Source of the DNA: Vulcanimicrobiota bacterium
GTDB taxonomy: Bacteria > Vulcanimicrobiota > Vulcanimicrobiia > Vulcanimicrobiales > Vulcanimicrobiaceae
NCBI GenBank assembly: GCA_013036095.1
Contig: JAAXCW010000008.1
Span: forward strand, 86,581-150,580
Length of the DNA: 64,000 nucleotides
Reading direction: 5' to 3'
Shown here: positions 52,950 to 61,737 of the stretch, in pieces
Layout of the letters: the number at the start of each line of letters is the position of its first letter
Numbering within the stretch: position 1 is the first letter of the stretch
The notes under the pieces: model-generated
What the model saw: the letters and a program-made list of their open reading frames with translations, nothing else
The model's database searches: none
What the model was told of the DNA's origin: nothing
Position numbers and translations under genes: made by a program

Positions 52950-54124
52950 CCGCACTTTCGGAGGTTCAAGCACGCAAAATCATCGGCGCGATTTCCGATG
53001 CGGCCGAACGCTGGCGCGACGCCGACTTCCCCGTACGGGTGCGTGCGACACAACGCATCGCCGAACGAACCGGCTACTCGATTCCGGTCGTCGAGTACGC
53101 GCTCGACCGCCTCTTCTTCTCGATAGATCGCGCATCGATCGAGGCGGTCATCGCGGGCGAACTCGGAGAGATCGCGGTGCTCGACGGATTTCGTGCGCGC
53201 GCCGGCCGGACAGACGCTTGGGCGCGACCGATCGGAAGCGTCTGCGTCATCTCCAGCCGCACCACGATTGGTGTCGCATTGCCGGCCGCCCTGTTCGCGC
53301 TTTGCGCCAAATGCGACGTGCTCGTCAAAGATCGCGAGGATTCGCTGATCGTTTCGTTTTTCGAAACCTTGCGCGAAGAGCTGCCGGAGTTCGAGCAGGC
53401 AGCTCGCGCCGAGCCATGGAGTTCGCAGGACGATGCAGCGCCCGCTCTGCGCGCGTTCGATGCCGTCGCCGCGTTCGGGCGAGCCGAAACGCTGGCCACA
53501 ATTCGCGCGGCGCTGCCGCCGGAGGCGCGTTTCATCGGATTCGGTTCGCGTGCGAGCGCGGGATTCGTCTCCCGCGAGTCGCTCTCCGGTGCGGACGCAG
53601 CCGCAGAGATTGCGCGGGGCGCAGCGCGCGACATTGTGCTCTACGAAACCGAGGGCTGTTTATCGCTGCACGTGCTCTTCGTCGAAGACGGCGGGGTTGT
53701 GAGCGTCGCCGCGTTCTCTCAAACATTGCACGATGAAATCACTCGCGCCAATATCGAGTTTCCGCGCGGCGAGCACGCGTCCGAGCGCTTCGCTCAAGGA
53801 GCGCACACGCGTGCGCTGGCTGCGTTTCGAAATGCATCCAGCCAAAGCGCGCTCTCCGAACCGCCTCCGTTCTTGCCGCGCCTGGCGCACGCAATCCCGG
53901 TCGGGAATCCCGCGGATGCGCTCGACTATCTGCGCCGTCACGGGATTGCGCTCGAAGGTTTTGCGGTAGCTGATAGCCGCCCGGATGTGATCGACATGGC
54001 CGTCTCGGCGGGCGCCGTCCGGATAACCCGTTTTGGAGAATTGCAAAACCCGCCGCTCACCGGCGAACACGGCGGGCGTCCGCGAATCGCGGAGTTCGTC
54101 CGCTGGATCGACAAGACGTTCTAA
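52946..54124 (+). CDS. LuxC-like acyl-CoA/acyl-enzyme reductase
   Basis: 392 aa from GTG 52946. Aldehyde-dehydrogenase-like reductase: GSVCVISSRTTIGVALPAAL, CDVLVKDREDSLIVSFFETL, RFIGFGSRASAGFVSRESL and the catalytic cysteine in ETEGCLSLHVLFVE (about C238). LuxC reduces the acyl group delivered by LuxE to an aldehyde with NADPH. It is directly followed by an aminotransferase (TAATG overlap), pointing to aldehyde use for amine formation. Product unknown. Confidence 0.88.
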   Translation: MTALSEVQARKIIGAISDAAERWRDADFPVRVRATQRIAERTGYSIPVVEYALDRLFFSIDRASIEAVIAGELGEIAVLDGFRARAGRTDAWARPIGSVCVISSRTTIGVALPAALFALCAKCDVLVKDREDSLIVSFFETLREELPEFEQAARAEPWSSQDDAAPALRAFDAVAAFGRAETLATIRAALPPEARFIGFGSRASAGFVSRESLSGADAAAEIARGAARDIVLYETEGCLSLHVLFVEDGGVVSVAAFSQTLHDEITRANIEFPRGEHASERFAQGAHTRALAAFRNASSQSALSEPPPFLPRLAHAIPVGNPADALDYLRRHGIALEGFAVADSRPDVIDMAVSAGAVRITRFGELQNPPLTGEHGGRPRIAEFVRWIDKTF

Positions 54125-55374
54125 TGCCGCGGCCTCGCAGGCGCTCGACCGAACTTGCGCAACTGCTGCGCAAATACGAGTCGCGTAACGTCACATACGT
54201 CGGCGGCGAGTCTCCGGTCTTTTGGGAATCGGCGAACGACGTCACGGTGACCGACGCGGACGGCAACGACTACTTGGATCTGACGGCCGCGTTCGGCGTG
54301 GCCAACTGCGGACACAGCAATCCGCGCGTGACCGCTTCTATGCAGCAGCAGGCCGCGCGCCTGACGCACGCGATGGGCGACGTTCACCCCGCTGCGGTGA
54401 AAGCGCAGCTGCTCGAAAAACTCGCGGTCATCACGCCCGGAGATTTGACGAAATCGTTCCTTGGATCGAGCGGCTCCGACGCGATTGAAGCGGCGATGAA
54501 AACGGCGATGCTGGCAACGGGCAAGCCCGCGTTCGCCGCATTTCGCGGTTCGTATCATGGACTGAGCATCGGCGCGCTCGAAGTCGCCGGAATCAAGAAG
54601 TTTCGCGACCCGTTCTTAGCGTGGCTTCCCGAGCGAACGCTGCTGCTCGACTACCCGGACCGCAACGCCGATCAAGCGCTTGAATATGCGCGGCGCGCGT
54701 TTTCCCGGCGCTACGATCTGGCGGCTGCGATCGTCGAGCCGGTGCAGGGACGCGGCGGATGCATCGTGCCGCCGGCCGGCTATCTGGCGGAGCTGCGCGA
54801 GATCTGTCGCGAGCGCGGAATGTTGCTCATCATCGACGAGATCTATACCGGATTCGGCCGGACCGGAAGGATGTTCGCTTGCGAGCATGAGTCGGTCGTG
54901 CCGGATATTCTTTGCCTAGGGAAAGCGCTGGGCAACGGTTTTCCGGTTTCGGCGGCGATCGCGTCGCCGGCCGTCATGGATGCGTGGGCGGCCTCCGAAG
55001 GCGAGGCGCTCCACACGTCCACGCATTTGGGAAACCCCATGGGATGTGCCGCGGCGCTCGCGAGCATCGCCGAACTCGAAGGTCGCGAGCTTCCAAAACG
55101 CGCAGCAATGCTCGGCAGTCTACTCGTAGCGAAGCTGAAACCACTGCTGTCGTCGGGAAAAGCCGCCGGCATACGCGGGCGCGGCCTCATGTGGGGAATC
55201 GAACTGCACGATGCAGCGCAGGCGCGCGTTGTCATTGAAAAAGCTCTCAAGAAAGGTGTCATCATCTTGCAATCCGGTGCCGAAGGCAACGTGCTCTCGC
55301 TCTCACCCCCGCTGACGATTTCGCAAGCTGACCTGGAGCGCGGCGTCGATGTGGTAGAGTCGTGTATCGCGTAG
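54124..55374 (+). CDS. class III (omega-type) PLP aminotransferase
   Basis: 416 aa. DADGNDYLDLTAAFGVANCG, KSFLGSSGSDAIEAAMKTAM, FRGSYHGLSIGAL, IVEPVQGRGGCIVPPAGYLA, LIIDEIYTGFGRTGRMFACE and the PLP lysine in LGKALGNGFPVSA are class III features. Such enzymes move amino groups onto terminal aldehydes or ketones. Placed after LuxE/LuxC it would convert the aldehyde to an amine; this is an inference from gene order. Overlaps the next gene by 13 bp. Confidence 0.92.
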   Translation: MPRPRRRSTELAQLLRKYESRNVTYVGGESPVFWESANDVTVTDADGNDYLDLTAAFGVANCGHSNPRVTASMQQQAARLTHAMGDVHPAAVKAQLLEKLAVITPGDLTKSFLGSSGSDAIEAAMKTAMLATGKPAFAAFRGSYHGLSIGALEVAGIKKFRDPFLAWLPERTLLLDYPDRNADQALEYARRAFSRRYDLAAAIVEPVQGRGGCIVPPAGYLAELREICRERGMLLIIDEIYTGFGRTGRMFACEHESVVPDILCLGKALGNGFPVSAAIASPAVMDAWAASEGEALHTSTHLGNPMGCAAALASIAELEGRELPKRAAMLGSLLVAKLKPLLSSGKAAGIRGRGLMWGIELHDAAQARVVIEKALKKGVIILQSGAEGNVLSLSPPLTISQADLERGVDVVESCIA

Positions 55375-56384
55375 GTATCGTCGGCGGAGGCTTCGGGGTT
55401 CGCGGCCACTTGCCGGCATTTGCGGCCCATTCCCAGTTCGAAGTCGTAGCGATTGCGTCGCCGCACAGCGCGAAGGCGGTAGCCCAAGAACGCAAGATTC
55501 CGCACGCCTTCGAGAGTTGCGACGCCATGCTGCGCGGATGCGAGCTCGACGTCGTTTCGATCGCAAGCCCTCCGTTTACGCATCATCCGGACGTGCTGGC
55601 TTCGATTGCCGCCGGAAAGCATGTGATCTGCGAAAAACCGTTCGCGCTCTCGGTCGCGCAAGCGCAAGAGATGCTCGGGGCGGCGCAAAAAGCAAAGACC
55701 GCAACGGCCGTCATGCACGAGTTCCGGTGGGTTCCGCAGCGTTTCGCCCTCAAAGAGCTGATCGCGAACGGCCACGTCGCGCCGCTGCGCGAACTCGAAA
55801 TCACGCATCTCGCGCGCATGCTCCGCCTCGACAACAAACGCAAGAACTCATGGTGGTTCGACCGCAGCAAGGGCGGCGGAATCGCAGGCGCCCTGCTCTC
55901 GCACGTCATCGACAGCGCGAACTGGATGTCCGGACGCGCGCCGGTTCGCAGCACGGGCTATCTGCGTACGGCCAATCCGAAGCGCGAAGGCCCCGACGGA
56001 CCGTTCACGATCTCGGTGGACGACGGCGCGTTCGGCCTGATCGACTACGGCGAAGGTTTGGTTGCGCGGGTGACCGTTGACGGCACGACCGCGGTCGACG
56101 CGCTCACCATCGCCGCTCATGGCGAAGATCGCAGCGCGGTCGCCAGCGGCAGCGGCTTGCATTCGATGCGGCTGTTCAGCGTCGACGAGGAAGAGACATC
56201 GGAACTGGAGTGCAGGCCGTCTCCGAACGCGCGGTTCGGCGCGGTCGATCCGCACGTTCCGCCGATCATGGATCTGCTCGACGAGTTCGTGAAAGAAATC
56301 GAGACCGGTGAAAGCACCGTTCCGACCTTTGCCGAGGCGCTCGAAACGCAAAAGGTGCTGGCCTCGGTAGGGTTTGGTTCCTAA
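55362..56384 (+). CDS. Gfo/Idh/MocA-family NAD(P)-dependent oxidoreductase
   Basis: 340 aa from GTG 55362. VGIVGGGFGVRGHLPAFAAH is the Rossmann start, CELDVVSIASPPFTHHPDVL and AGKHVICEKPFALSVAQAQE (EKP motif) define the family, and HVIDSANWMSG supplies the catalytic D/H region. Usually acts on sugars or cyclitols. It is the last gene of the operon and may process the same metabolite. The 3' end overlaps the opposite-strand barrel gene by 4 bp. Confidence 0.9.
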   Translation: MYRVGIVGGGFGVRGHLPAFAAHSQFEVVAIASPHSAKAVAQERKIPHAFESCDAMLRGCELDVVSIASPPFTHHPDVLASIAAGKHVICEKPFALSVAQAQEMLGAAQKAKTATAVMHEFRWVPQRFALKELIANGHVAPLRELEITHLARMLRLDNKRKNSWWFDRSKGGGIAGALLSHVIDSANWMSGRAPVRSTGYLRTANPKREGPDGPFTISVDDGAFGLIDYGEGLVARVTVDGTTAVDALTIAAHGEDRSAVASGSGLHSMRLFSVDEEETSELECRPSPNARFGAVDPHVPPIMDLLDEFVKEIETGESTVPTFAEALETQKVLASVGFGS

Positions 56385-58471
56385 GTCCCCTTCTCCGCGC
56401 CGAAGTACTGGATCAGTTTGAGGATCACGTCGTGCTGCGTGTTCAGCATGTTCGGATTTCCGTACGCGAAGTAGATCTCAGCCATCGGCATGCGCTTGTA
56501 GAACGCGAACGAAAAGTTGGTTGCATTGACAAAGGGCGACTGTCCGAAGAACGTCGGGCCCGCCCCGATGATACGGCGCCATCCCACTGCATACGATTCA
56601 CCTGGGCCCGCCTGATACCCGATGCTCGCGCGCTCGAGCCACTGGATATTGCGCGCGCCGTTATCCATCGTCTGATCGTTCTTGAAGGCCTGCAGCGTCA
56701 GCGTTCCGCGTCTCGTCAGCCGCACGGTTGACGAGAGCGACGGGCTGCGCAGAAAGCCTGCGCCAAACCTCCCGACGTTGTAGCTGAACGTCGTCGGGGT
56801 CGAAGTATTGAATCCGTACGTGAACTGGATGCCGTTCTGGTTCGCCTCGCCCGCAAAGCCAGGGCCGAAATTCAGATAGCTATCTCCGGAGCTCCAGCCC
56901 AAGAACAGCTGGTTACGCGTGGCGACGGTCACGTAGAACGAATCGTAGGCATCGTTGAGCGCTCCGGTACCATCGCGCATCCGCCCGAAATCCTGCGAGA
57001 CGATGACGCTTTGTATGAAGGAGCTCGGTTTGTTGTCAAACTCCTTGAACACGTAGAGGGTCGGACCGTGCACGTCGCTGATCTGATTGAACGCATCGAG
57101 CGGGCCGTATTCGGAACCCACGTCGTGATAGGCCGCGAAGAGCCCGGATTTGGGCGTGTAAAGATTGATCCCGTACTCGGCGTAACGCCCGTTCTTCGCG
57201 TCGGTTATCAGCGAGCCTCGCTCGCCGCCAACCGTTGCGTACACGCTGAAATTGTGCGCGTTCCCGACCACGCCCTGAGTCCAATCGGCGACGTCGTGAA
57301 TCCCGGGGACGTCAACCGCGACGCGCTGATACAGCGCCTGGTATCTTCGATTCTTCGACGTCCACGACACCGCTTGAGCCGCGTCGTTTCGCGAAATGCC
57401 GATAGCATCGAGCGCGCCGAAGGTCAGTTCCCCTTGTTTGCCTTCGATGGCGAAACCGTCGCGGGGAGTCGGGATCGCCGGCGTGTAGAGCAGCGGGTAA
57501 TCGATGCAGTCGTTGCAGTTGAACCCGTTATAGTAATTTTGCCCCTGTGTAAAGAACGGGCGCACTTCGTTGAAACGCCGCGGGAACGCCGTCGGCGAAA
57601 TGCTCTGCTGATCGAGCTCCACGTTGGAGTAGTCGGGATGGAATGTGGCTACGAACGACGACGTCTGCGTCAGCGGAACCGAGAGGTCGGCGCCGACACG
57701 CGAGGTCGAACCGCCTGACGCAGCCGACGCGTATTGGCCCAATCCGTAGATGCCGATCCTCGGCTTCGTCCGTGTGCCCGCAGAGGCCACCGTCATGCCG
57801 TTTAAATAGCCCGCATAGAGCGATGAATCCGTGCCGCCTTGCGCCGGATCGTGCGCCCACTCGAACGTTTGATTGGCCGCTCGCACGCGCCGGTCGAATT
57901 GCACGCGCCACGTGGTGCGACCGTCGCCGCGCATGACGTTGAGCGGAATCCGCTCGGTTACGATATATCCGCCGGACGTCGTCTTGCCGACCGAAATCCA
58001 CGCCGGCGAAAAGGATGTGTTTTCCGTTGAGAACTCATAGCGCGTACCGATCGGGTTCGAGACGAAGCCGTACTCAATGCCCGTGTCGCCGCTCGGCCAG
58101 AAATACACGCGCACGACGTCGTCATTGGGCATCGGTTGATCGTTCGTGTGCTGCGTCGCGATGACGTTTTCAGTCTGCTTGACGACAAACGCAACGTAGA
58201 GATATTTCTTATCCGCCAGCAAGTAGGCGTCGGTGGCTTCGGTGGCGGGCCGCTGGAAGCTGATGTCCCACTGCAGCTGCGCATGTGCGGCCGTCTTCCA
58301 GGCCGGATCGTCAAGCGTGCCGTCGATCTTCGGCGGCGAAGTTACAATCACGCTTGGAATCGTGAACGAGGCGGCCGTGCTCTGTGCGCGCGCCGAAAGG
58401 CAACTGAGTGCCAATACACCTATAACCATAGGTACGCTGCGGTTTAAAAATTTCGCCGCGTTCTTCTTCAT
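56381..58471 (-). CDS. DUF5916-like outer-membrane protein with N-terminal CBM9-like domain
   Basis: 696 aa with signal peptide (MVIGVLALSCLSARAQ). Residues ~40-215 form a CBM9/DOMON-like beta domain (PKIDGTLDDPAWKTAAHAQL; YLYVAFVVKQTENVIATQ; RTTWRVQFDRRVRAANQ). The rest matches DUF5916: alternating strands (GLGQYASAASGGSTSRVGAD; FHPDYSNVELDQQSIS; EVRPFFTQGQNYYNG) predicted to form a beta barrel. This supports a diderm envelope. Last gene of the blaI-blaR1 operon (gap 6 bp). Confidence 0.82.
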   Translation of the reverse strand: MKKNAAKFLNRSVPMVIGVLALSCLSARAQSTAASFTIPSVIVTSPPKIDGTLDDPAWKTAAHAQLQWDISFQRPATEATDAYLLADKKYLYVAFVVKQTENVIATQHTNDQPMPNDDVVRVYFWPSGDTGIEYGFVSNPIGTRYEFSTENTSFSPAWISVGKTTSGGYIVTERIPLNVMRGDGRTTWRVQFDRRVRAANQTFEWAHDPAQGGTDSSLYAGYLNGMTVASAGTRTKPRIGIYGLGQYASAASGGSTSRVGADLSVPLTQTSSFVATFHPDYSNVELDQQSISPTAFPRRFNEVRPFFTQGQNYYNGFNCNDCIDYPLLYTPAIPTPRDGFAIEGKQGELTFGALDAIGISRNDAAQAVSWTSKNRRYQALYQRVAVDVPGIHDVADWTQGVVGNAHNFSVYATVGGERGSLITDAKNGRYAEYGINLYTPKSGLFAAYHDVGSEYGPLDAFNQISDVHGPTLYVFKEFDNKPSSFIQSVIVSQDFGRMRDGTGALNDAYDSFYVTVATRNQLFLGWSSGDSYLNFGPGFAGEANQNGIQFTYGFNTSTPTTFSYNVGRFGAGFLRSPSLSSTVRLTRRGTLTLQAFKNDQTMDNGARNIQWLERASIGYQAGPGESYAVGWRRIIGAGPTFFGQSPFVNATNFSFAFYKRMPMAEIYFAYGNPNMLNTQHDVILKLIQYFGAEKGT

Positions 58472-58477
58472 GACGAT

Positions 58478-59332
58478 TTAGAAGCCGCTGTCCCGCAGGC
58501 GAATTAAGTCGTCGATGCTCAGTTTGCTGTAGCCGTGGCTGCGCAGGCGCTCGATGAAACTCGAGGTCACGCCATGATCGCGCAGACGGATCAGATCGTC
58601 CGCCGTCACGCGGTAGCCCATACTCGCGAACGTTTGCATATAGGCAGTGCCGACGCCGTGGTCGCGCAGTCGCACGAGTTCGTCGACGGTCGTTCCGGGA
58701 AACGCCTTCATGACCGCTGCGGCAAACGAGCCGCCCACTCCGTGGTCGCGCAAGCGGATCAACGCCTGCGCCGAGTTGGGATGCAGACCCAGTCCGCGCA
58801 ATTCCTGGACGTAAGTATCGGAGACACCGTGCTCTGCCATCGCGACGAGATCGCCGGCCGAAGGCTTTTGAAAACCCGCTGCCAGCAACTGATCGAGCGT
58901 GCCGAGTTGGAAACCCGACAGCGCGAGCTCGAACTGCTGGTGTTGGTCCGCGGCCCCGATGCCGCGGCGGCGCAGTTGATCGTTAAATGACGAGCTCGGC
59001 GCAAACGTCCACACGCCGGCACCGTGTCCGTGGCTGAGAAAGCCTTGCGCCTGAAAACTTCCGGCATCGCGTACGATACTGAAGCTCTTTTGCGCACCGT
59101 TCGAATCGAGATCGGCGCTCGTCACCCCGCGCAGGTCCGACCACGTCACCGTGCGCGATTCGTCCCACTCTTGATTGCCGCTCGCAGTCGTTTTTTCGTA
59201 GCGCAAGCCCAGCTCCACCGAGCCGGCTTGCGTCGAATGTTCGAGCGTCCAAGTGCCGCTATAATCTTCGGCTAGCGCCGGAGCCAGCGAGCCGAGCAGC
59301 AGCGCGCATAGAACGAAGATGGTCAACTTCAT
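58478..59332 (-). CDS. secreted protein with LRDHGV-type tandem repeats
   Basis: 284 aa. Signal peptide MKLTIFVLCALLLGSLAPAL. Residues ~22-120 are a beta domain (YSGTWTLEHSTQAGSVELGL). From ~140 four to five repeats of ~34 residues follow, each with an LIRLRDHGV-like core (LVAMAEHGV, LIRLRDHGV, LVRLRDHGV, LIRLRDHGV, LIRLRDSGF) and a second helix ending G-Y. The same repeats form the C-terminus of the BlaR1-like protein encoded just upstream (4-bp overlap). Likely a periplasmic partner of that sensor; function unknown. Confidence 0.75.
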   Translation of the reverse strand: MKLTIFVLCALLLGSLAPALAEDYSGTWTLEHSTQAGSVELGLRYEKTTASGNQEWDESRTVTWSDLRGVTSADLDSNGAQKSFSIVRDAGSFQAQGFLSHGHGAGVWTFAPSSSFNDQLRRRGIGAADQHQQFELALSGFQLGTLDQLLAAGFQKPSAGDLVAMAEHGVSDTYVQELRGLGLHPNSAQALIRLRDHGVGGSFAAAVMKAFPGTTVDELVRLRDHGVGTAYMQTFASMGYRVTADDLIRLRDHGVTSSFIERLRSHGYSKLSIDDLIRLRDSGF

Positions 59333-61281
59333 GGCGTGAACCCCGCGTCGTGCAAGCGAATGATCTCATCGAGCGACGGCCGGCCGTTGGAGCGAAGCCG
59401 CTGCAAGCTGTCGATGTACATAATGGAAACGCCGTGATCGGCGAGTTTCACGAGCGTGTCTGCGTTGAGCGCGTAGCCGCGCGCGCGCAGCCCCGCGATC
59501 AGCACCGGAGATACGCCGTGGTCGCGAATGCGGATGGCGTCGTCGGCGCTCAGGCCCGATATGCCCGCGAAGCGTAGTTCCGCTAAGTACGATCCGTACA
59601 CGCCGTGATCGGCCAAGCGAATGAGATCCGCGACGCTTGGATGGCCGAAGAATGCGGTCGCGCCGGAGATCAGCGGGCCCGAAACGCCGTGATCGCGCAG
59701 AGCGATCAAGTCGTCGACCGAAAGATTCGTGTACCCGTGTTGCGCCAGCGCGTCGAGCAGATCGCCGCCGCCGCGCGCGAGAGGCGTCGTAGACGCAACC
59801 GCATGAGCGGCCGCCGCCGCGGCGCGCGCCTGGACACCCCATGCCTGCAAGCGAGCGGATTTCGCAAACGCCACAGCCGGCGGCGCCATCGGCGCGAAGC
59901 GCGGCTCCGGGAGGACTCGCGGCATGAACGCCGGCCGCGGAACGCTGACGGTGCCGTCCTTGATGATGAAGCCGTTTACCGACCGGACGGTACGCGTAAC
60001 CTCGATAAATTTTGCGGGCGTCTTCAGATTCAAACATTTCGGCTTGACGCATTTCTTTGCCGGCAGAATCGGTTTCGGCAGCGCTGCCGGAACGTGCGCC
60101 TTCACCAGAACCGCGGCTCGCGGCGGTACCGGTTTGGCGGGAATGGCCGGTTTGGCGGGAATGGCCGGTTTGGCCGGAACGGCCGGTTTGACCGGCGGCA
60201 CGACCGCGATGCGTTCGGCAAAGACCGGCACTTGCAGACGCAGCACGAGCGCGGCGGCGAGCGCGAGCGAACCGATCGCGGTCGCCGCGAACCTTAAGTT
60301 GGGGCGAAGCGAGTGACTGACCGCGGCATCGAGCAGTACCTCGATACGCCGCAATAACTGTTTGCGTTTGAAAAGGAAGCACGGGACCGGTACAGGGCTG
60401 GCGTCGATCCATCCGGCCATGGCCGAAAGCGTGCGCGCGTATGCGAAGCGGTTGCCGGCGCCGGCGATCGCCGCGTCGTCGCAGATCTGCTCGCGGCAAA
60501 TGGCGAGCTCGCGCAGCGCGAGCCAAACGCCGGGCAGAAAGAACCCGATCGCGCCGGCCAGCCGGTGCAGCACGTTTTGGATATCGTCAAAGCGCATGAC
60601 GTGTTCGTGCTCGTGCAGCACGACGCTGAGCAGTTCTTTCTCGCTGCCGGCTTCGAGCAGCGTCTCCGGAATGACAATCAACGCGGGCTGAAAGCCAAGG
60701 ACGCACGGCGTCGCAAACCCTTGCGAGGAAGCGAACGCGTACGGACGGCGCACGGCATCGTGCAAAGCGAAGGGCGGGGCGATGAACCGCACAGACCGGC
60801 GAGCGGCGATCATCCGGAAAATCTCGCGCCCCAAAATGCCGAAGCGCACGAGCGCAAACACCAGCAGCGCAAGCAATGCGTATTTCGCGTACGCCGCCAG
60901 CCTCGCAGCTTCGCGAACGGCGAGTGCGTAATAATTCGGACGCGTTTGCGTCACCGGCTGCAAATAGAAGGTCGCGGTCGACAGCGTTCGGGCACCGTTC
61001 CCCGAGCGATGAACGATGGCCTTAGAGGGGGATGACCATGACAGCCGGGCGACGTCAGAACCTTGAGGCACTTTCACGACGTGCGTGACCGGTTTGACGG
61101 AAAAAACGTAATTCGCGGCCGGCAACAGCAGCGCGATCAACAGCAGCGAGGACCAAATCGCGTAACGCGTCGCGGCATTGAGCCGCCGGAAAATATGCAG
61201 CGCGCCGAATGCGGCCGCGCACAACAGCGCTCCCTGCCACGCGCCGTTGAAAAGAGCCATGAACAGTGCCGGCGCGTTCAT
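59329..61281 (-). CDS. BlaR1-like M56 metallopeptidase sensor with C-terminal LRDHGV repeats
   Basis: 650 aa from ATG 61281. Membrane helices at ~5-30, 40-60 and ~130-150 flank the M56 zinc peptidase with VVLHEHEHVMRFDD (HExxH at 223-227) and a helix with CREQICDDAAIAGAGN. After a membrane segment (~350-370) comes a Pro/Lys-rich linker (PAIPAKPAIPAKPV) and from ~490 about five LRDHGV-type repeats, facing outside. BlaR1 proteins sense a ligand and trigger cleavage of BlaI; the usual penicillin-binding sensor domain is replaced here. ATGA overlap with blaI. Confidence 0.87.
   Translation of the reverse strand: MNAPALFMALFNGAWQGALLCAAAFGALHIFRRLNAATRYAIWSSLLLIALLLPAANYVFSVKPVTHVVKVPQGSDVARLSWSSPSKAIVHRSGNGARTLSTATFYLQPVTQTRPNYYALAVREAARLAAYAKYALLALLVFALVRFGILGREIFRMIAARRSVRFIAPPFALHDAVRRPYAFASSQGFATPCVLGFQPALIVIPETLLEAGSEKELLSVVLHEHEHVMRFDDIQNVLHRLAGAIGFFLPGVWLALRELAICREQICDDAAIAGAGNRFAYARTLSAMAGWIDASPVPVPCFLFKRKQLLRRIEVLLDAAVSHSLRPNLRFAATAIGSLALAAALVLRLQVPVFAERIAVVPPVKPAVPAKPAIPAKPAIPAKPVPPRAAVLVKAHVPAALPKPILPAKKCVKPKCLNLKTPAKFIEVTRTVRSVNGFIIKDGTVSVPRPAFMPRVLPEPRFAPMAPPAVAFAKSARLQAWGVQARAAAAAAHAVASTTPLARGGGDLLDALAQHGYTNLSVDDLIALRDHGVSGPLISGATAFFGHPSVADLIRLADHGVYGSYLAELRFAGISGLSADDAIRIRDHGVSPVLIAGLRARGYALNADTLVKLADHGVSIMYIDSLQRLRSNGRPSLDEIIRLHDAGFTP
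60131..60195. repeat. 18-bp tandem repeats encoding the PAIPAK linker
   Basis: About 3.5 units of GGTTTGGCGGGAATGGCC, the last diverged, encode the proline-lysine linker of the BlaR1-like protein. Confidence 0.75.
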
Positions 61282-61664
61282 TCCGATTGCTCCGCTCGCG
61301 CCAGCATGCGGCGCAAATCGGCGAGTTCGCCGTCGCTGAGCGGTTCGTTCTGGATCAGGTTCATCGCGAGTGCGCCGGGCGAACCGTCGAAAAACCGGCG
61401 CACGACGCTCTGCAGCGCGGAACGCGACGCCTGCGTCCGATCGATTTTTGGAAAGTAGCGAAACGCGCGGCCCTCTTCTACATGGCGCACGTAGCCTTTT
61501 TGCTCGAGGATGCGCAACGTCGTCTGCACGGTGTTGAATGCAGGCGCTTTCGGCGTCTTTATCGCGCTCAGCACCTCGGCGACGGTCCCGTTCCCGGCCG
61601 ACCACAGCACTTCCATTAAGCGCTGCTCGACCTCGGTTAAATTGGCGGCTTTTTGACGCGGCAC
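61278..61664 (-). CDS. blaI: BlaI/MecI-family transcriptional repressor
   Basis: 128 aa from GTG 61664, with GGAGGG 6 bp upstream. Winged helix: NLTEVEQRLMEVLWSAGNGT, VAEVLSAIKTPKAPAFNTVQ and TTLRILEQKGYVRHVEEGRA with FRYFPKI following, the typical BlaI recognition and wing. The C-terminus (VVRRFFDGSPGALAMNLIQN) is the dimerisation part cleaved in BlaI/MecI. First gene of blaI-blaR1-repeat protein-DUF5916; it likely represses its own operon through the palindrome at 61681. Confidence 0.9.
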   Translation of the reverse strand: MPRQKAANLTEVEQRLMEVLWSAGNGTVAEVLSAIKTPKAPAFNTVQTTLRILEQKGYVRHVEEGRAFRYFPKIDRTQASRSALQSVVRRFFDGSPGALAMNLIQNEPLSDGELADLRRMLARAEQSE

Positions 61665-61680
61665 AAACGGCCCTCCGCAG

Positions 61681-61702
61681 TTCACCTAAGGATTTAGGTG
61701 AA
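61681..61702 (-). promoter_or_regulatory. predicted BlaI operator
   Basis: Perfect 9-bp inverted repeat TTCACCTAA / TTAGGTGAA with a 4-bp spacer, 17 bp upstream of the blaI start. Position and symmetry fit an autoregulatory operator. No second copy of the half-site pair was noticed in the window. Confidence 0.65.
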
Positions 61703-61737
61703 TGCTACCACAAGAAACGCCGGTCGTCTAGGGGAGC

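Noticed and set aside
54843..55808. 321-codon minus-strand ORF
   Set aside because: Lies across the aminotransferase and Gfo/Idh genes in antisense and has no recognisable domain.
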